Origin: Sedimentisphaerales bacterium
Lineage (GTDB): Bacteria; Planctomycetota; Phycisphaerae; Sedimentisphaerales; Anaerohalosphaeraceae
Length of the DNA stretch: 57,336 nucleotides
Reading direction: 5' to 3'
Assembly: GCA_016926155.1 (NCBI GenBank)
Contig: JAFGPC010000017.1
Location: 1-57,336 of the forward strand
A model generated the notes under the pieces. It had not been told where the DNA came from, ran no database searches, and saw only the letters and a list, made by a program, of their open reading frames with translations. Shown here piece after piece: positions 18,546-27,409 of the stretch (position 1 is its first letter; each line of letters starts with the position of its first letter). A program made the position numbers and the translations under genes.

Positions 18546-19739
18546 TCATATTTTGAGGAAGTATTCCATTAATTCGTGACCTTGTTCCACCCGAAAGCCG
18601 GCTTCAAAGGCGTTTTCCTCGCAGAAAGGCTTATGAAGTACTCCATGAACATTGGTCCCGGCCATGGCAAACGGCACTGGGTCCGGGGTATGACCGCGAA
18701 TCTCAATCGGGGTAGGATGATCAGGAAGAACTAGTATACGGTATTGGTCATATTGTTTTAGTGCTTCATAGACCGGTCCGACAATATATTTGTCGATCTG
18801 CTCTATCGAATACTTCTTCTGTTCGGCGTTTCCCGCATGACCGGCCTCATCCGGGGCTTCAATGTGTACAAAAACCAAGTCATGATCTTCCAAGGCCTGG
18901 ATCGCAGCCTGCCCCTTTCCATGATAGTTGGTGTTGGCAAAGCCAGTAGCCCCGTCTACTTCAATGATATCGAAATGCAAAAGCCTCGCTATTCCGCGAA
19001 CCAGATCCACAGCGGTAATGGCAGCGCCGATTTTGCCGTATTTCTTTCGGAATCCATCCAACAACGCCCTTTGCCCCTGGCCCCAGAGCCATACGCTGGA
19101 AACAGGATTTTCACCGAGGTCTCTTCGAACGCGGTTAATGTCATGTTTCGAGAAGAGTTCTTCCGAACGAGCCATAATTTCTCGCAATAGATTGGAATTC
19201 TTCCCCTTGGGGAGAATGCGTGAAACTTTCTCATCAATATGATCATGCGGGGGTTCAGTTTTTACTTTGCTAAAATCTACACCATTGAATACACACAAAT
19301 GCCGGTAGCTGACACCGGTATGAAACTGGATGTTTTCCTTATGGACATCCGTCGCCAGATCAGCAAGCAGGCGAGAAGCTTCATCCGTGGAAATATGACC
19401 GGCGCTATGGTCGGCCATACACCCGTCGGCATAGGTAACCATATTACACCGAAAAACCCAATCCTCCGGACCAAGATGAATCCCTTTGGCAGCCGCTTCC
19501 AGGGGCGCACGCCCGGTGTAATAGCGACGGGGATCATAGCCTAGAAGGCACATCTGAGCTACATCGCTGCCGGCCGGCATACCCTTGGGAATGGTATATA
19601 CAACACCCTGCTGGCCGGAGGTGCTGATCCGATCCATATTGGGAGTTTTGGCGGCTTGTAAAGGAGTCTGGTTGCTGAAAACTTCCAGGGGTTCGTCAGC
19701 AGCTCCATCCGGAACGATTATCGCGTATTTTGTGGTCAA
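18546..19739 (-). CDS. apgM-like phosphoglycerate mutase family enzyme, likely homoserine kinase
   Basis: A 397-residue alkaline-phosphatase-superfamily protein of the archaeal-type cofactor-independent phosphoglycerate mutase (apgM) family. Asp11 in VPDGAADEP and Ser58 in PAGSDVAQMCLLGYDP match the metal and catalytic Ser sites; later motifs are HIEAPDEAGHAG and LPDHPTP. I start it at the TTG at 19739, which has GGAGG 7 nt upstream; the frame continues upstream as MYSHYGYSG but without support. The start overlaps the hom stop by 4 bp, which implies translational coupling. One subfamily has been annotated as a proposed homoserine kinase because of such threonine-gene linkage. Given the context I favour homoserine kinase; true mutase activity is not excluded. 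Confidence 0.85.
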   Translation of the reverse strand: MTTKYAIIVPDGAADEPLEVFSNQTPLQAAKTPNMDRISTSGQQGVVYTIPKGMPAGSDVAQMCLLGYDPRRYYTGRAPLEAAAKGIHLGPEDWVFRCNMVTYADGCMADHSAGHISTDEASRLLADLATDVHKENIQFHTGVSYRHLCVFNGVDFSKVKTEPPHDHIDEKVSRILPKGKNSNLLREIMARSEELFSKHDINRVRRDLGENPVSSVWLWGQGQRALLDGFRKKYGKIGAAITAVDLVRGIARLLHFDIIEVDGATGFANTNYHGKGQAAIQALEDHDLVFVHIEAPDEAGHAGNAEQKKYSIEQIDKYIVGPVYEALKQYDQYRILVLPDHPTPIEIRGHTPDPVPFAMAGTNVHGVLHKPFCEENAFEAGFRVEQGHELMEYFLKI

Positions 19740-21055
19740 TCCTGATCCTCCGGAATATCCATAATGCGAATACAAACCGGTTCACCACTAACCACATCGG
19801 TTCTTTGTAACGCTTCGAGAGCGGCCGTCATATTGGCCTGCCGGGTTGGATGCGTAGTGATAATTACCGGGACCGTATTATACGGTCCTTTTCCCTCGTG
19901 CTGCAAAGCGCCGGAGATGCTGATATTGTGGTCTCCCAGTATTTTACCATAGGTGGCCACGACTCCAGGCTGGTCCTTGGCCATCACGCGAATGTAAAAG
20001 CGGCTGATAATGTTACCGATATCCTCGATAGCATCTCTTGCCTGTTCGACAGGCCTGAGGGCAAGATTATTAAAAATTTTAAGGCTGTTACCCAACACGA
20101 TTTCGACAACATCTGCAACGACGGCCGAAGCGGTTGGCATCATACCTGCTCCCCTGCCATAATAGATCGTATTTCCTACAGCATGTCCAAAAATACTGAT
20201 CGCGTTAAAGGGACCGTTAACCTGCGCCAATAGAGAATCCTCGTGGATAAAACACGGATGCACACGGAGCGAGATTTTGTGGTCCTCCTTGACGCCGATC
20301 GCGAGCAATTTGATTACATATCCCATCTCCAATCCGCATCGTATATCGTCCACACTGATCTGTTCAATACCTTCCACATAAATGGCATCATAAGGAATTT
20401 CGTACCCGAAAGCCAGTGAGCCTAGAATGGCCAGTTTGTGGGCCGTATCCGAGCCATTGATATCCAGTGTGGGATCGGCTTCGGCATACCCTTTTTCCTT
20501 TGCCTGGTCCAGAGCGGTTTGGAAATCCTCGTTTCGGGCCGTCATATTGGACAGAATATAATTACAGGTTCCGTTGAGGATTCCATAAAGAGCGGAAATA
20601 TTATTAGCCACCAGACCGGAACGAATCGCGGAAATGATCGGAATTCCACCGGCGCAGCTTGCTTCAAAAGCAATACACTTCCCGACAGCCCGGGCGGCAA
20701 CAAACAACTCAGGACCGTGCTCTGCAAGAAGGGCTTTGTTTGCTGTTACTACATGTTTGCCAGCCTGAAGCATTTTATGCTGAACTTCCTTGGCAGCAGT
20801 CGTACCTCCGATAAGCTCGATTGCAATAGGGATCGAATTATCATTGAGTAACCGGCTTAAATCGTCAGTAAGAAGACCTTCAGGTAATAAGATCGAGCGC
20901 GGGGAGGTAGTATCTAAATCAACAACACAAGCCAATTCCAGATTTACACCCGTTCGGGCTCGAATGCTGTCTCCATTTTCAAGAAACAGTCTGGCCACAC
21001 CGCTACCGACAGTACCAAAGCCAACCAATCCAACTCGAACCGGTTTTTCGTTCAT
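19736..21055 (-). CDS. hom: Homoserine dehydrogenase
   Basis: A 439-residue enzyme of normal length that reduces aspartate semialdehyde to homoserine for threonine and methionine synthesis. The Rossmann motif is VGLVGFGTVGSGVARLF (about residues 8-24). The catalytic domain has ANKALLAEHG, FEASCAGGIPII, LNGTCNYILSNM and the family signature AKEKGYAEADPTLDINGSDTAHKL. A C-terminal ACT domain (from about residue 355, KDQPGVVATYGKILGDHNISI) suggests feedback control by an amino acid, probably threonine. GAGG lies 8 nt before the ATG. It is coupled to the apgM-like gene by a 4-bp overlap. Aspartokinase is encoded about 26 kb away in the same window. Confidence 0.96.
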   Translation of the reverse strand: MNEKPVRVGLVGFGTVGSGVARLFLENGDSIRARTGVNLELACVVDLDTTSPRSILLPEGLLTDDLSRLLNDNSIPIAIELIGGTTAAKEVQHKMLQAGKHVVTANKALLAEHGPELFVAARAVGKCIAFEASCAGGIPIISAIRSGLVANNISALYGILNGTCNYILSNMTARNEDFQTALDQAKEKGYAEADPTLDINGSDTAHKLAILGSLAFGYEIPYDAIYVEGIEQISVDDIRCGLEMGYVIKLLAIGVKEDHKISLRVHPCFIHEDSLLAQVNGPFNAISIFGHAVGNTIYYGRGAGMMPTASAVVADVVEIVLGNSLKIFNNLALRPVEQARDAIEDIGNIISRFYIRVMAKDQPGVVATYGKILGDHNISISGALQHEGKGPYNTVPVIITTHPTRQANMTAALEALQRTDVVSGEPVCIRIMDIPEDQD

Positions 21056-21211
21056 ATCGCCTACCTCATTACTACCCTGTTAACCCTCGTTATTTATTCC
21101 TGTAAATAATGGTTTATTGATGCGCAACTATACAGAAATCACAACTACAAGGTCAAGAGGAAAGCCCGCTGTCTTGTAGAAGAAAATACCGGGGATAAGG
21201 AGCAGGGGAAA

Positions 21212-21649
21212 TTATTTTCCGTAGGCCTTTCCCGGATCGTATACCGGTTCAGCAATAAACTCCAATCGATCCATTGTCCCGTTTGATACAGCCCGGTAGA
21301 AACAGGATTGATACCCCACATGACATTGCCCCTGATCAACCTGTACTTTCAGGATTAAACAGTCCTGATCACAATCGACCAGAATCTGGCGGATTTTTTG
21401 AATGTGTCCGGATTGTTCCCCCTTTTTCCAGAGTTTCTTCCGGGACCGGCTATAAAAAACGGCATTTCCAGTTTCCAATGTTAACTGCAAGGCCTGGTCA
21501 TTCATATAGGCAACCATAAGAATCTGACCGGATTCGGCATCCTGGCTGATAGCCGTAATCAAGCCATCTTTGTCAAACTTGGGCTTAAATTGCTTACCCT
21601 GTTCAATTTCTTTTGCTGCTCCCACAAAAATACTCCCGTTTTCTATCAT
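21212..21649 (-). CDS. hisI: Phosphoribosyl-AMP cyclohydrolase
   Basis: A 145-residue stand-alone HisI, which opens the purine ring of phosphoribosyl-AMP in histidine synthesis. Seen motifs: LMVAYMNDQALQLTLETG, FYSRSRKKLWKKGEQSGH, the metal-binding DCDQDCLI, and HVGYQSCFYR with the Zn cysteines. There is no fused HisE pyrophosphohydrolase domain, so that activity must be encoded elsewhere. The ATG at 21649 is used; a TTG codon directly precedes it. About 20 extra N-terminal residues precede the usual core. It is divergent from the flippase-like gene and about 155 bp upstream of hom on the same strand. Confidence 0.95.
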   Translation of the reverse strand: MIENGSIFVGAAKEIEQGKQFKPKFDKDGLITAISQDAESGQILMVAYMNDQALQLTLETGNAVFYSRSRKKLWKKGEQSGHIQKIRQILVDCDQDCLILKVQVDQGQCHVGYQSCFYRAVSNGTMDRLEFIAEPVYDPGKAYGK

Positions 21650-21754
21650 CAAGTTCTTTTATTGAATACCCCGATAACATATTGTCGGACGATAATATAT
21701 TGTCAGAGGGAAGCTTACAAGCTATGATCTGAGAAAAAGATCCTATACGAGGCA

Positions 21755-22813
21755 ATGGGATTGATAGAAAATAAAACCAAAAAGAGCAGACATATAGGTT
21801 GGATAATTCGCCTTTGCATTGCCGTAGGGGCAGTTGGATTGTTTGTTTTATGGGTTGTGCATCATTGGGAGGGTGTAGCCGATGCTTTCCGGCGTCTGGA
21901 TTTTCTGTCTCTCGCTGCCGCCATATTGTTATTCATGTTGGCCGGAGTATTGATTGGAGTACGCTGGTATTTTCTCCTGCGAGCCCAAAAAACGCAGGTT
22001 TCATTGGGGGCCTGTATCCGTATTACCTTCCTTGGCATGTTTTATAACAATGTTCTTGTTGGCTCCGTGGGGGGGGATTTTCTTCGAATGTGGTATGTTG
22101 CGCAACATACTCTCAGGCGATTGGAGGCCGTGACCAGCGTGCTGGTTGACAGGATTCTGGGATTAGGAGTTCTGGTTTTGATTGCTCTGGGAAGTTGGCA
22201 TTATTTTCCCGAACAATCCGAAAACGGTGTTTCTTTGGAAATCAGCCCACAATTACGGATGGCATTTTTTCGTTTTTGGCCATTGGGGATTCTCGTGCTC
22301 GGTTTTGTATGTCTTGGCCTGACAGGTCTCATAGTATGGCCTCGGACACGGCAGCGAGCCAGGCAAATCGTATCTCATTTTATATTACGTATACGCCGCT
22401 TTCGAGCCGCTCTGATAGTCTATGCCCATCATCCAGGATATGTCTTTCTTGCATCCGGACTTACAGTATTTTGCCAGAGTCTTTCAATAGTAGGCATGTT
22501 TCTAGTAGGTTCTTCCATGGGAATTGACTTGGCGATCCGCTATTATTTCGTCTTTTTACCAATCAGTTGGGTCCTCGGTGCAATTCCTATCAGCATTGGA
22601 GGCGCCGGTGTGCTGGAAGGAGGACTGGTCTGGCTGTTTGCCCATGTCGGGGGTATTGATACAGGATCTGCCGCCGCTCTGGCTATTTGTCAGCGATTTG
22701 TACTTTTATTGGGTTCATTGCCGGGAATCGGTGTACACATTACAGGGGGGCATCTGCCGAATGCATCTGAACGGCAGGAGTTTTTTGTTGACTCCGATGA
22801 CAATTTGGGATAA
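21755..22813 (+). CDS. Lysylphosphatidylglycerol synthase-type flippase-like membrane protein
   Basis: A 352-residue integral membrane protein with about eight hydrophobic segments. It has YNNVLVGSVGGDFLRMWYV, RLEAVTSVLVDRILGL and a late SIGGAGVLEGGLVWLF, all marks of the UPF0104/LPG_synthase_TM domain. There is no C-terminal aminoacyl transferase (DUF2156) domain, so this is the membrane part only, the class thought to flip or hand over lipids. The substrate is unknown. GAGG lies very close to the ATG, and the nearby TTG at 21764 could be the true start. It precedes the DUF502 membrane gene by about 90 bp. Confidence 0.85.
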   Translation: MGLIENKTKKSRHIGWIIRLCIAVGAVGLFVLWVVHHWEGVADAFRRLDFLSLAAAILLFMLAGVLIGVRWYFLLRAQKTQVSLGACIRITFLGMFYNNVLVGSVGGDFLRMWYVAQHTLRRLEAVTSVLVDRILGLGVLVLIALGSWHYFPEQSENGVSLEISPQLRMAFFRFWPLGILVLGFVCLGLTGLIVWPRTRQRARQIVSHFILRIRRFRAALIVYAHHPGYVFLASGLTVFCQSLSIVGMFLVGSSMGIDLAIRYYFVFLPISWVLGAIPISIGGAGVLEGGLVWLFAHVGGIDTGSAAALAICQRFVLLLGSLPGIGVHITGGHLPNASERQEFFVDSDDNLG

Positions 22814-22906
22814 TTTCCATGGTTAGAGTTTTGGAAAATCGAGAAAGAAGCACGCTGGAGCGTGATTTAGAGAAATTTACAGCCTAGGAGACTGTGGTAC
22901 GCAGTT

Positions 22907-23605
22907 ATGCAGGCTTTGAGAAATTTCAGGATCTATTTTTTGCGGGGGTTGGCTGCTCTTCTGCCCACAATTGTCACTATTTGGATATTCGTTCAATCTT
23001 ATATCTTTATACAAGACAAAATAAGTGTCTATATCAATCTGGCTTTGGTAAAATTGATTTTATGGAATACAGACCGATGGTCGGAGAAATTTCTGGTCGA
23101 TTTCTGGGTGTATGGCAAGGGAAAAATGGCCGGTTTATTCCTGGCGATCATTGGAGTATGCTTTATCGGCGCTTTTGTCGCCAGTGTGATGGGCCGTACC
23201 TTGTATCATTTCTTCGAAAAGGCATTAATGCGAGCCCCATTGATAAAGAAAGTCTATCCTTATATCAAACAAATCACCGATTTTCTATTGGCCAACCGTC
23301 AGATCTCGTTTACCAAAGTCGTAGCCCTGCAATATCCCCGAAAAGGAACCTGGTCGGTCGGATTGGTGACCGGATCCGGCTTAAAGAGAATTATAGACTC
23401 GGTGGAAAAAGATTTTCTCACAGTGTTTGTCCCCACATCGCCCACACCCTTTACGGGATATGTGATTATGACTCCAAAGGAAGATACGATTGAATTGGAT
23501 ATGACGATCGAAGAGGCGCTGCGATTTACAATTAGTGGCGGAGTCATTACGCCGGCCCAGCACGAGGCGTTTCAGGCTCTGACGAACAAGGAATCCGGGG
23601 AATGA
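22907..23605 (+). CDS. DUF502 membrane protein
   Basis: A 232-residue protein with two N-terminal membrane segments (about residues 12-35 and 70-95) and a soluble C-terminal domain. The pattern YFLRGLAALLPTIVTIWIF, PLIKKVYPYIKQITDFLL, VALQYPRKGTWSVGLVTG and FVPTSPTPFTGYVIMTPKED is characteristic of DUF502, a widespread family of unknown function. There is no strong ribosome binding site close to the ATG (GGAG lies about 15 nt away), so the start is uncertain. It lies 43 bp before the hibernation factor gene and may head the phosphotransferase operon. Confidence 0.85.
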   Translation: MQALRNFRIYFLRGLAALLPTIVTIWIFVQSYIFIQDKISVYINLALVKLILWNTDRWSEKFLVDFWVYGKGKMAGLFLAIIGVCFIGAFVASVMGRTLYHFFEKALMRAPLIKKVYPYIKQITDFLLANRQISFTKVVALQYPRKGTWSVGLVTGSGLKRIIDSVEKDFLTVFVPTSPTPFTGYVIMTPKEDTIELDMTIEEALRFTISGGVITPAQHEAFQALTNKESGE

Positions 23606-23648
23606 ATAATTAGGGATGATAATATCGTATTTGCGAAGGGAGTGACCG

Positions 23649-24014
23649 ATGCTTTTTACGATCACCGGTAAACATGTGGAAATCACTGATGCGATCCGTG
23701 TCCATGCCATGGATAAAGTAGAAAAATTTCCCCGTTATTACGACGGGCTTAGTCAGGTTGAAGTGGTCATTGAGGGTAGCGAAGGGGGAAATCCCTCCGT
23801 AGAAATCATTGCCCGCGGGGAACACAGTGTCTTTTTCGTCGCGAAGGAAACCGGGGAAGACTTATATGCCTGTATCGATCTGGCGGCTCATAAAATGGAA
23901 CGCCAGCTTCGACGAAAAAAGGAAAAACAACGAAACAATAAACACCTAAGCACCAGTGAGGGATCGGAGTTAGGCCTGGTAACCGAAGAAGATCGCAAGG
24001 AAGATGTTGCCTAG
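23649..24014 (+). CDS. hpf: Ribosome hibernation promoting factor, short form
   Basis: A 121-residue HPF/YfiA-type protein that binds the 30S decoding region in slow growth. It shows ITGKHVEITDAIRVHAMDKVEKF (helix 1) and LYACIDLAAHKMERQLRRKKEKQ (helix 2) around a four-strand sheet. It lacks the C-terminal dimerisation domain of long HPF, so it is the short form. GGGAG lies 7 nt before the ATG. Directly upstream of ptsN, the arrangement echoes the rpoN-hpf-ptsN cluster of proteobacteria, but no rpoN is present. Confidence 0.9.
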   Translation: MLFTITGKHVEITDAIRVHAMDKVEKFPRYYDGLSQVEVVIEGSEGGNPSVEIIARGEHSVFFVAKETGEDLYACIDLAAHKMERQLRRKKEKQRNNKHLSTSEGSELGLVTEEDRKEDVA

Positions 24015-24092
24015 CGATCCGGATCAGACCTGGCCGGATTTTCATGAGACAGGCGGTCCTGTCGGATCTGATTCGCTCTGGAAGGAGACCGT

Positions 24093-24566
24093 ATGAAACT
24101 TGCTGATATTGTTTGTTTTGATGCACTGCTTCCTCAATTAAAAGCGTCAACACGAGATGAGGCGATTGCCGAACTAGTGGAAGCTCTGCAGCATGCAGGT
24201 CGACTTGGCAAAGCGCAATCCAAGGATATTGTCAAAGCTGTGATCAAACGGGAAAATGAAGCCAGTACGGGAATCGGCAAAGGCGTCGCCGTACCTCATG
24301 TTAAACATTCGTCCATCCAGGAACTTGTGGCGGCGGTAGGGCGTTCTGAAACAGGAATTGATTTTGTCTCCTTGGATAAACAACCGGTTTTTTCCATCAT
24401 TCTGTTGTTAAGTCCAACGAACAATGCCGACAAACATCTTCAAGCCATGGAAACCATTTTCGAAAACCTGAACAAGGAGGATTTTCGACGGTTTTTACGG
24501 CATTCCCAGACAATCGATCAGATTCAAGAAACGATCCTCGACGCTGATGATGGGATTGGCGGATAA
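24093..24566 (+). CDS. ptsN: PTS EIIA-type (nitrogen-related) phosphocarrier
   Basis: A 157-residue single EIIA domain of the fructose/mannitol/Ntr class. The phospho-accepting histidine is His69 in GIGKGVAVPHVKH, matching the conserved G-x-A-x-PH motif. No EIIB or EIIC domain is fused or nearby, so a regulatory role rather than sugar import is likely. AAGGAG lies 5 nt before the ATG. It follows hpf by 78 bp and precedes ptsH by 76 bp, so HPr and Enzyme I encoded next should phosphorylate it. Its target is unknown. Confidence 0.9.
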   Translation: MKLADIVCFDALLPQLKASTRDEAIAELVEALQHAGRLGKAQSKDIVKAVIKRENEASTGIGKGVAVPHVKHSSIQELVAAVGRSETGIDFVSLDKQPVFSIILLLSPTNNADKHLQAMETIFENLNKEDFRRFLRHSQTIDQIQETILDADDGIGG

Positions 24567-24642
24567 TAACAATGATGTCTTACCACAATAGGTCGGTTGT
24601 CGATCGAAGAGGATATAGCTCGTCGTCAGGGAGTAGACGTGA

Positions 24643-24957
24643 TTGGCTGAACGAATGCATGAATTGAAGGTGCAGATTAAAAATGCCGACGGGCTGCACA
24701 TGCGTCCAGCAATGCAATTTGTTGACTTGGCCAGCACCTTTGAGTCGGATATTCATGTCAGCAATGGAGAAACTACCGTGGACGCAAAAAGTATCATGCA
24801 AATGACAATGCTGGCCGCTACCTGCGGTTCTACTTTGACCATACGGGCAGAAGGACAGGATGCCAAACAGGCTGTCGAAGCGCTGCAAACCCTGGTAGAA
24901 CGCGATTTGTTCGGAAAAGCAGCCAAGGCGACAGGTGATATAAGAGAGGATGGATAG
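24643..24957 (+). CDS. ptsH: HPr phosphocarrier protein
   Basis: A 104-residue HPr, slightly longer than usual (85-90) at both ends. The phospho-histidine is His19 in ADGLHMRPAMQFV. The regulatory serine equivalent to Ser46 is Ser50 in DAKSIMQMTMLAA, the site phosphorylated by HPr kinase in organisms that have it. The frame begins with TTG at 24643, with GGGAG about 10 nt upstream; the ATG at 24655 is a possible alternative start. The gene overlaps the ptsI frame by 8 bp. The retained serine suggests an HprK exists elsewhere, because none is here. Confidence 0.92.
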   Translation: MAERMHELKVQIKNADGLHMRPAMQFVDLASTFESDIHVSNGETTVDAKSIMQMTMLAATCGSTLTIRAEGQDAKQAVEALQTLVERDLFGKAAKATGDIREDG

Positions 24958-26701
24958 AACGTCCATGGAGATACGCAAGGGAATCGCCGTATCACCGGGA
25001 ATTGCTTTTGCACGAGCGATAGTGATTGACAGCAAAGACTATCGCATCCCACGACGTGCCATTTTACCATCCCAGGTAGCCGATGAGGTACATCGTGTAG
25101 ATGAAGCGTTCAGCGGAGCAGTACATCAGTTATCTGTACTCGAAAGTCGTCAGAGTGTAGATGAAAGCTCTCTCAAGGATATTTTCGCGGTTCATCGACG
25201 TTTTTTACAAGATGAGAGCTTCCGTAAACGTATCATCGACGTTATTCAACAGGAAATGGTTACAGCCGAATTCGCCGTCTCGACAATCCTTCATGAGATT
25301 GCAGTTCATCTTTCTTCTGTAGAAGATCTTTATATTAGCGAACGAGCCGCCGACATTTACGACATCCAGAAACGTCTGCTTACCGAACTCCTAGGAAATG
25401 TAACGGAAAGTGTGGACCATCTCAGCGAGGAAGTCGTCGTCATTGCTCATAACCTGACTCCAACCCAGACAGCCGGTTTTAACAAAACGTATGTCAGGGG
25501 ATTTGCAACAGAAGCGGGAGGACGAACAAGCCATACGGCCATCCTAGCCCGTTCCCTAGGAATACCGGCTGTGGTAGCGATGGAGGATATTACCGCTCAG
25601 GTAACCGCTTCCAGCAAAGTGATTATTGACGGTAATCGCGGTGTGGTTGTGATTGATCCGGATGAGGCAACCATTGAAGAATATCGCGAATATGCCGAGA
25701 GTCTACACAAATTCGAAACCCGGCTGGGTTCTCTGCGCGACAAACCGGCTGAAACCCGGGACGGAGTGCGTATCACGTTATTGGGCAATATAGAATTTCC
25801 AGATGAAGCGGTTCTTGTCAAAAACAAAGGCGGTGACGGAATTGGATTGTATCGTACGGAATTTCTTTATCTCTACAGCGGCTCAGAACCTACCGAACAG
25901 GATCATTACGAAGCGTACGCTGAAACCGTTCGGGCCTTTCAGGGAAAACCTGTGGTAATTCGGACAATGGATCTGGGCGCCGATAAGTTGCCGACCACGC
26001 AGGGTCATCCCCCGGAAGCCAATCCGGTGTTGGGTTTGCGCTCGATTCGATATTGCCTTGAACATCTGTCCCTGTTTAAAACCCAACTGCGAGCGATTCT
26101 TCGGGCGTCCGTGCTGGGTGACGTCCGAATTATGTTTCCCCTAATTACCAATTTGCAGGAGTTGCGCCAAGCACGAATGATTCTTCGGGATGTTATGGAA
26201 GACCTGGACGAGTATGCGGCACCATATAATCCCATGATCCAGGTCGGGATCATGATAGAAACACCCAGCGCTGCACTGACATCGTCTTTACTGGCGATAG
26301 ACAGTGATTTTTTCAGTATCGGAACCAATGATCTAATCCAGTATACGCTCGCAGTGGATCGGGGCAATGAACATGTCTCCTCCTTGTACGCGTTTGCCGA
26401 TCCGGCCATACTCAGCTTGATCCGCAGTGTGATCCATGACGCCAATAAAGCCAAAATTGGTTTGAGTGTCTGTGGTGAGATCGCCTCAGAACCTGAGTAT
26501 ATTATGTTATTGCTAGGTATGGGAATTCGTACGCTGTCGCTGGCGCCGCCTATGATCCCGGAAGTCAAGCAGATTATCCGTTCAGTAAGCACCAAAGAGT
26601 GCAATCATCTGGCTCGCAAGGTAGCGACAATGGATGCTCCCAGACAAATAAAAAATTATGTGCGCGACGCCGCGATGAAAATCATGCCGGAAGCATTTTA
26701 A
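24950..26701 (+). CDS. ptsI: Phosphoenolpyruvate-protein phosphotransferase (Enzyme I)
   Basis: A 583-residue Enzyme I of normal length, which moves phosphate from PEP to HPr. The N-terminal HPr-binding helices are followed by the swivelling domain with its active His195 in GGRTSHTAILARS, then the TIM barrel with GDGIGLYRTEFLYL, RTMDLGADK, GIMIETPSAA, FFSIGTNDLIQYTLAVDR and the catalytic Cys in SVCGEIAS. The ATG at 24950 overlaps the ptsH end by 8 bp; a second ATG at 24965 begins the usual family start (MEIRKGIAVSPGIA) and may be the real one. The DUF2344 gene follows immediately. Confidence 0.95.
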   Translation: MDRTSMEIRKGIAVSPGIAFARAIVIDSKDYRIPRRAILPSQVADEVHRVDEAFSGAVHQLSVLESRQSVDESSLKDIFAVHRRFLQDESFRKRIIDVIQQEMVTAEFAVSTILHEIAVHLSSVEDLYISERAADIYDIQKRLLTELLGNVTESVDHLSEEVVVIAHNLTPTQTAGFNKTYVRGFATEAGGRTSHTAILARSLGIPAVVAMEDITAQVTASSKVIIDGNRGVVVIDPDEATIEEYREYAESLHKFETRLGSLRDKPAETRDGVRITLLGNIEFPDEAVLVKNKGGDGIGLYRTEFLYLYSGSEPTEQDHYEAYAETVRAFQGKPVVIRTMDLGADKLPTTQGHPPEANPVLGLRSIRYCLEHLSLFKTQLRAILRASVLGDVRIMFPLITNLQELRQARMILRDVMEDLDEYAAPYNPMIQVGIMIETPSAALTSSLLAIDSDFFSIGTNDLIQYTLAVDRGNEHVSSLYAFADPAILSLIRSVIHDANKAKIGLSVCGEIASEPEYIMLLLGMGIRTLSLAPPMIPEVKQIIRSVSTKECNHLARKVATMDAPRQIKNYVRDAAMKIMPEAF

Positions 26702-26702
26702 C

Positions 26703-27386
26703 ATGAATAATACATGTTTCAATCCAAACCAGAGAACGAACACACTAGTGGTTCGTTTTCGCATCAGCGGTCGGCTAGTATGGCTAAGTCATCTGGAAAC
26801 TGCTTCCATGTTACAGCGGGTACTGATCCGAGCTTGCGTACCGATCTGTTATAGCCAGGGTTTTAATCCTCATCCCCGAATGAGTCTGCCCTTGCCTCGT
26901 TCTGTAGGTCTGGCATCCGACGATGAACTGGTGAGCGTCCAGATATCCGATCCGCAAACTCGCTCCGCCAATTCACTTTTAAATATTCTTCGTATCCAGA
27001 CTCCCATGGATTGCGAATTGTATCATGCCGAATTGTTTCCGGATCGGACTGCCTTCGAAGCCGTAGAAGCCGATTATGTCATTTCTCTGGATAGTCGGAA
27101 GGCATTTCATCGGACCCAATGCAGTATTCAAAAGCTGGATAAAAAATTACAGGATAACGAACCGATTTTCATTATGCGACAAAGAAAAAACGGGCAGCAG
27201 CAATCTCGAAACATGGCTCGATTTCTGAAATCGGTTACATGGCGAAATGAACAGGTGGTCGCCCAGTGTCGAATCAGCCCGGAAGGCACTATTCGTCTGG
27301 ATGAATTGTTGAACCTCTTGAAATTGACCCCAACCGACCTGGCCTGCCCTATTCTTCGTAAACGTGTAGAATGGATTCGTAAATAA
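26703..27386 (+). CDS. DUF2344 (TIGR03936) radical-SAM-linked protein
   Basis: A 227-residue protein with VVRFRISGRLVWLSHLETASML near the N-terminus and CYSQGFNPHPRMSLPLPRSVGLASDDE, the defining motifs of DUF2344. In many bacteria this domain is fused to, or next to, a B12-binding radical SAM protein and lies before the RNase E/G gene. Here the RNase gene follows by 23 bp but the radical SAM partner is absent. The function is unproven, with a link to RNA or ribosome modification suggested by neighbours. The start almost abuts the ptsI stop. Confidence 0.88.
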   Translation: MNNTCFNPNQRTNTLVVRFRISGRLVWLSHLETASMLQRVLIRACVPICYSQGFNPHPRMSLPLPRSVGLASDDELVSVQISDPQTRSANSLLNILRIQTPMDCELYHAELFPDRTAFEAVEADYVISLDSRKAFHRTQCSIQKLDKKLQDNEPIFIMRQRKNGQQQSRNMARFLKSVTWRNEQVVAQCRISPEGTIRLDELLNLLKLTPTDLACPILRKRVEWIRK

Positions 27387-27409
27387 ATTTGAAATTGTTA
27401 CGGTAAAAT

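Noticed and set aside
26005-26604. 199-codon minus-strand open frame
   Set aside because: Antisense to ptsI; Arg/Ser/Ile-rich composition typical of a shadow frame.
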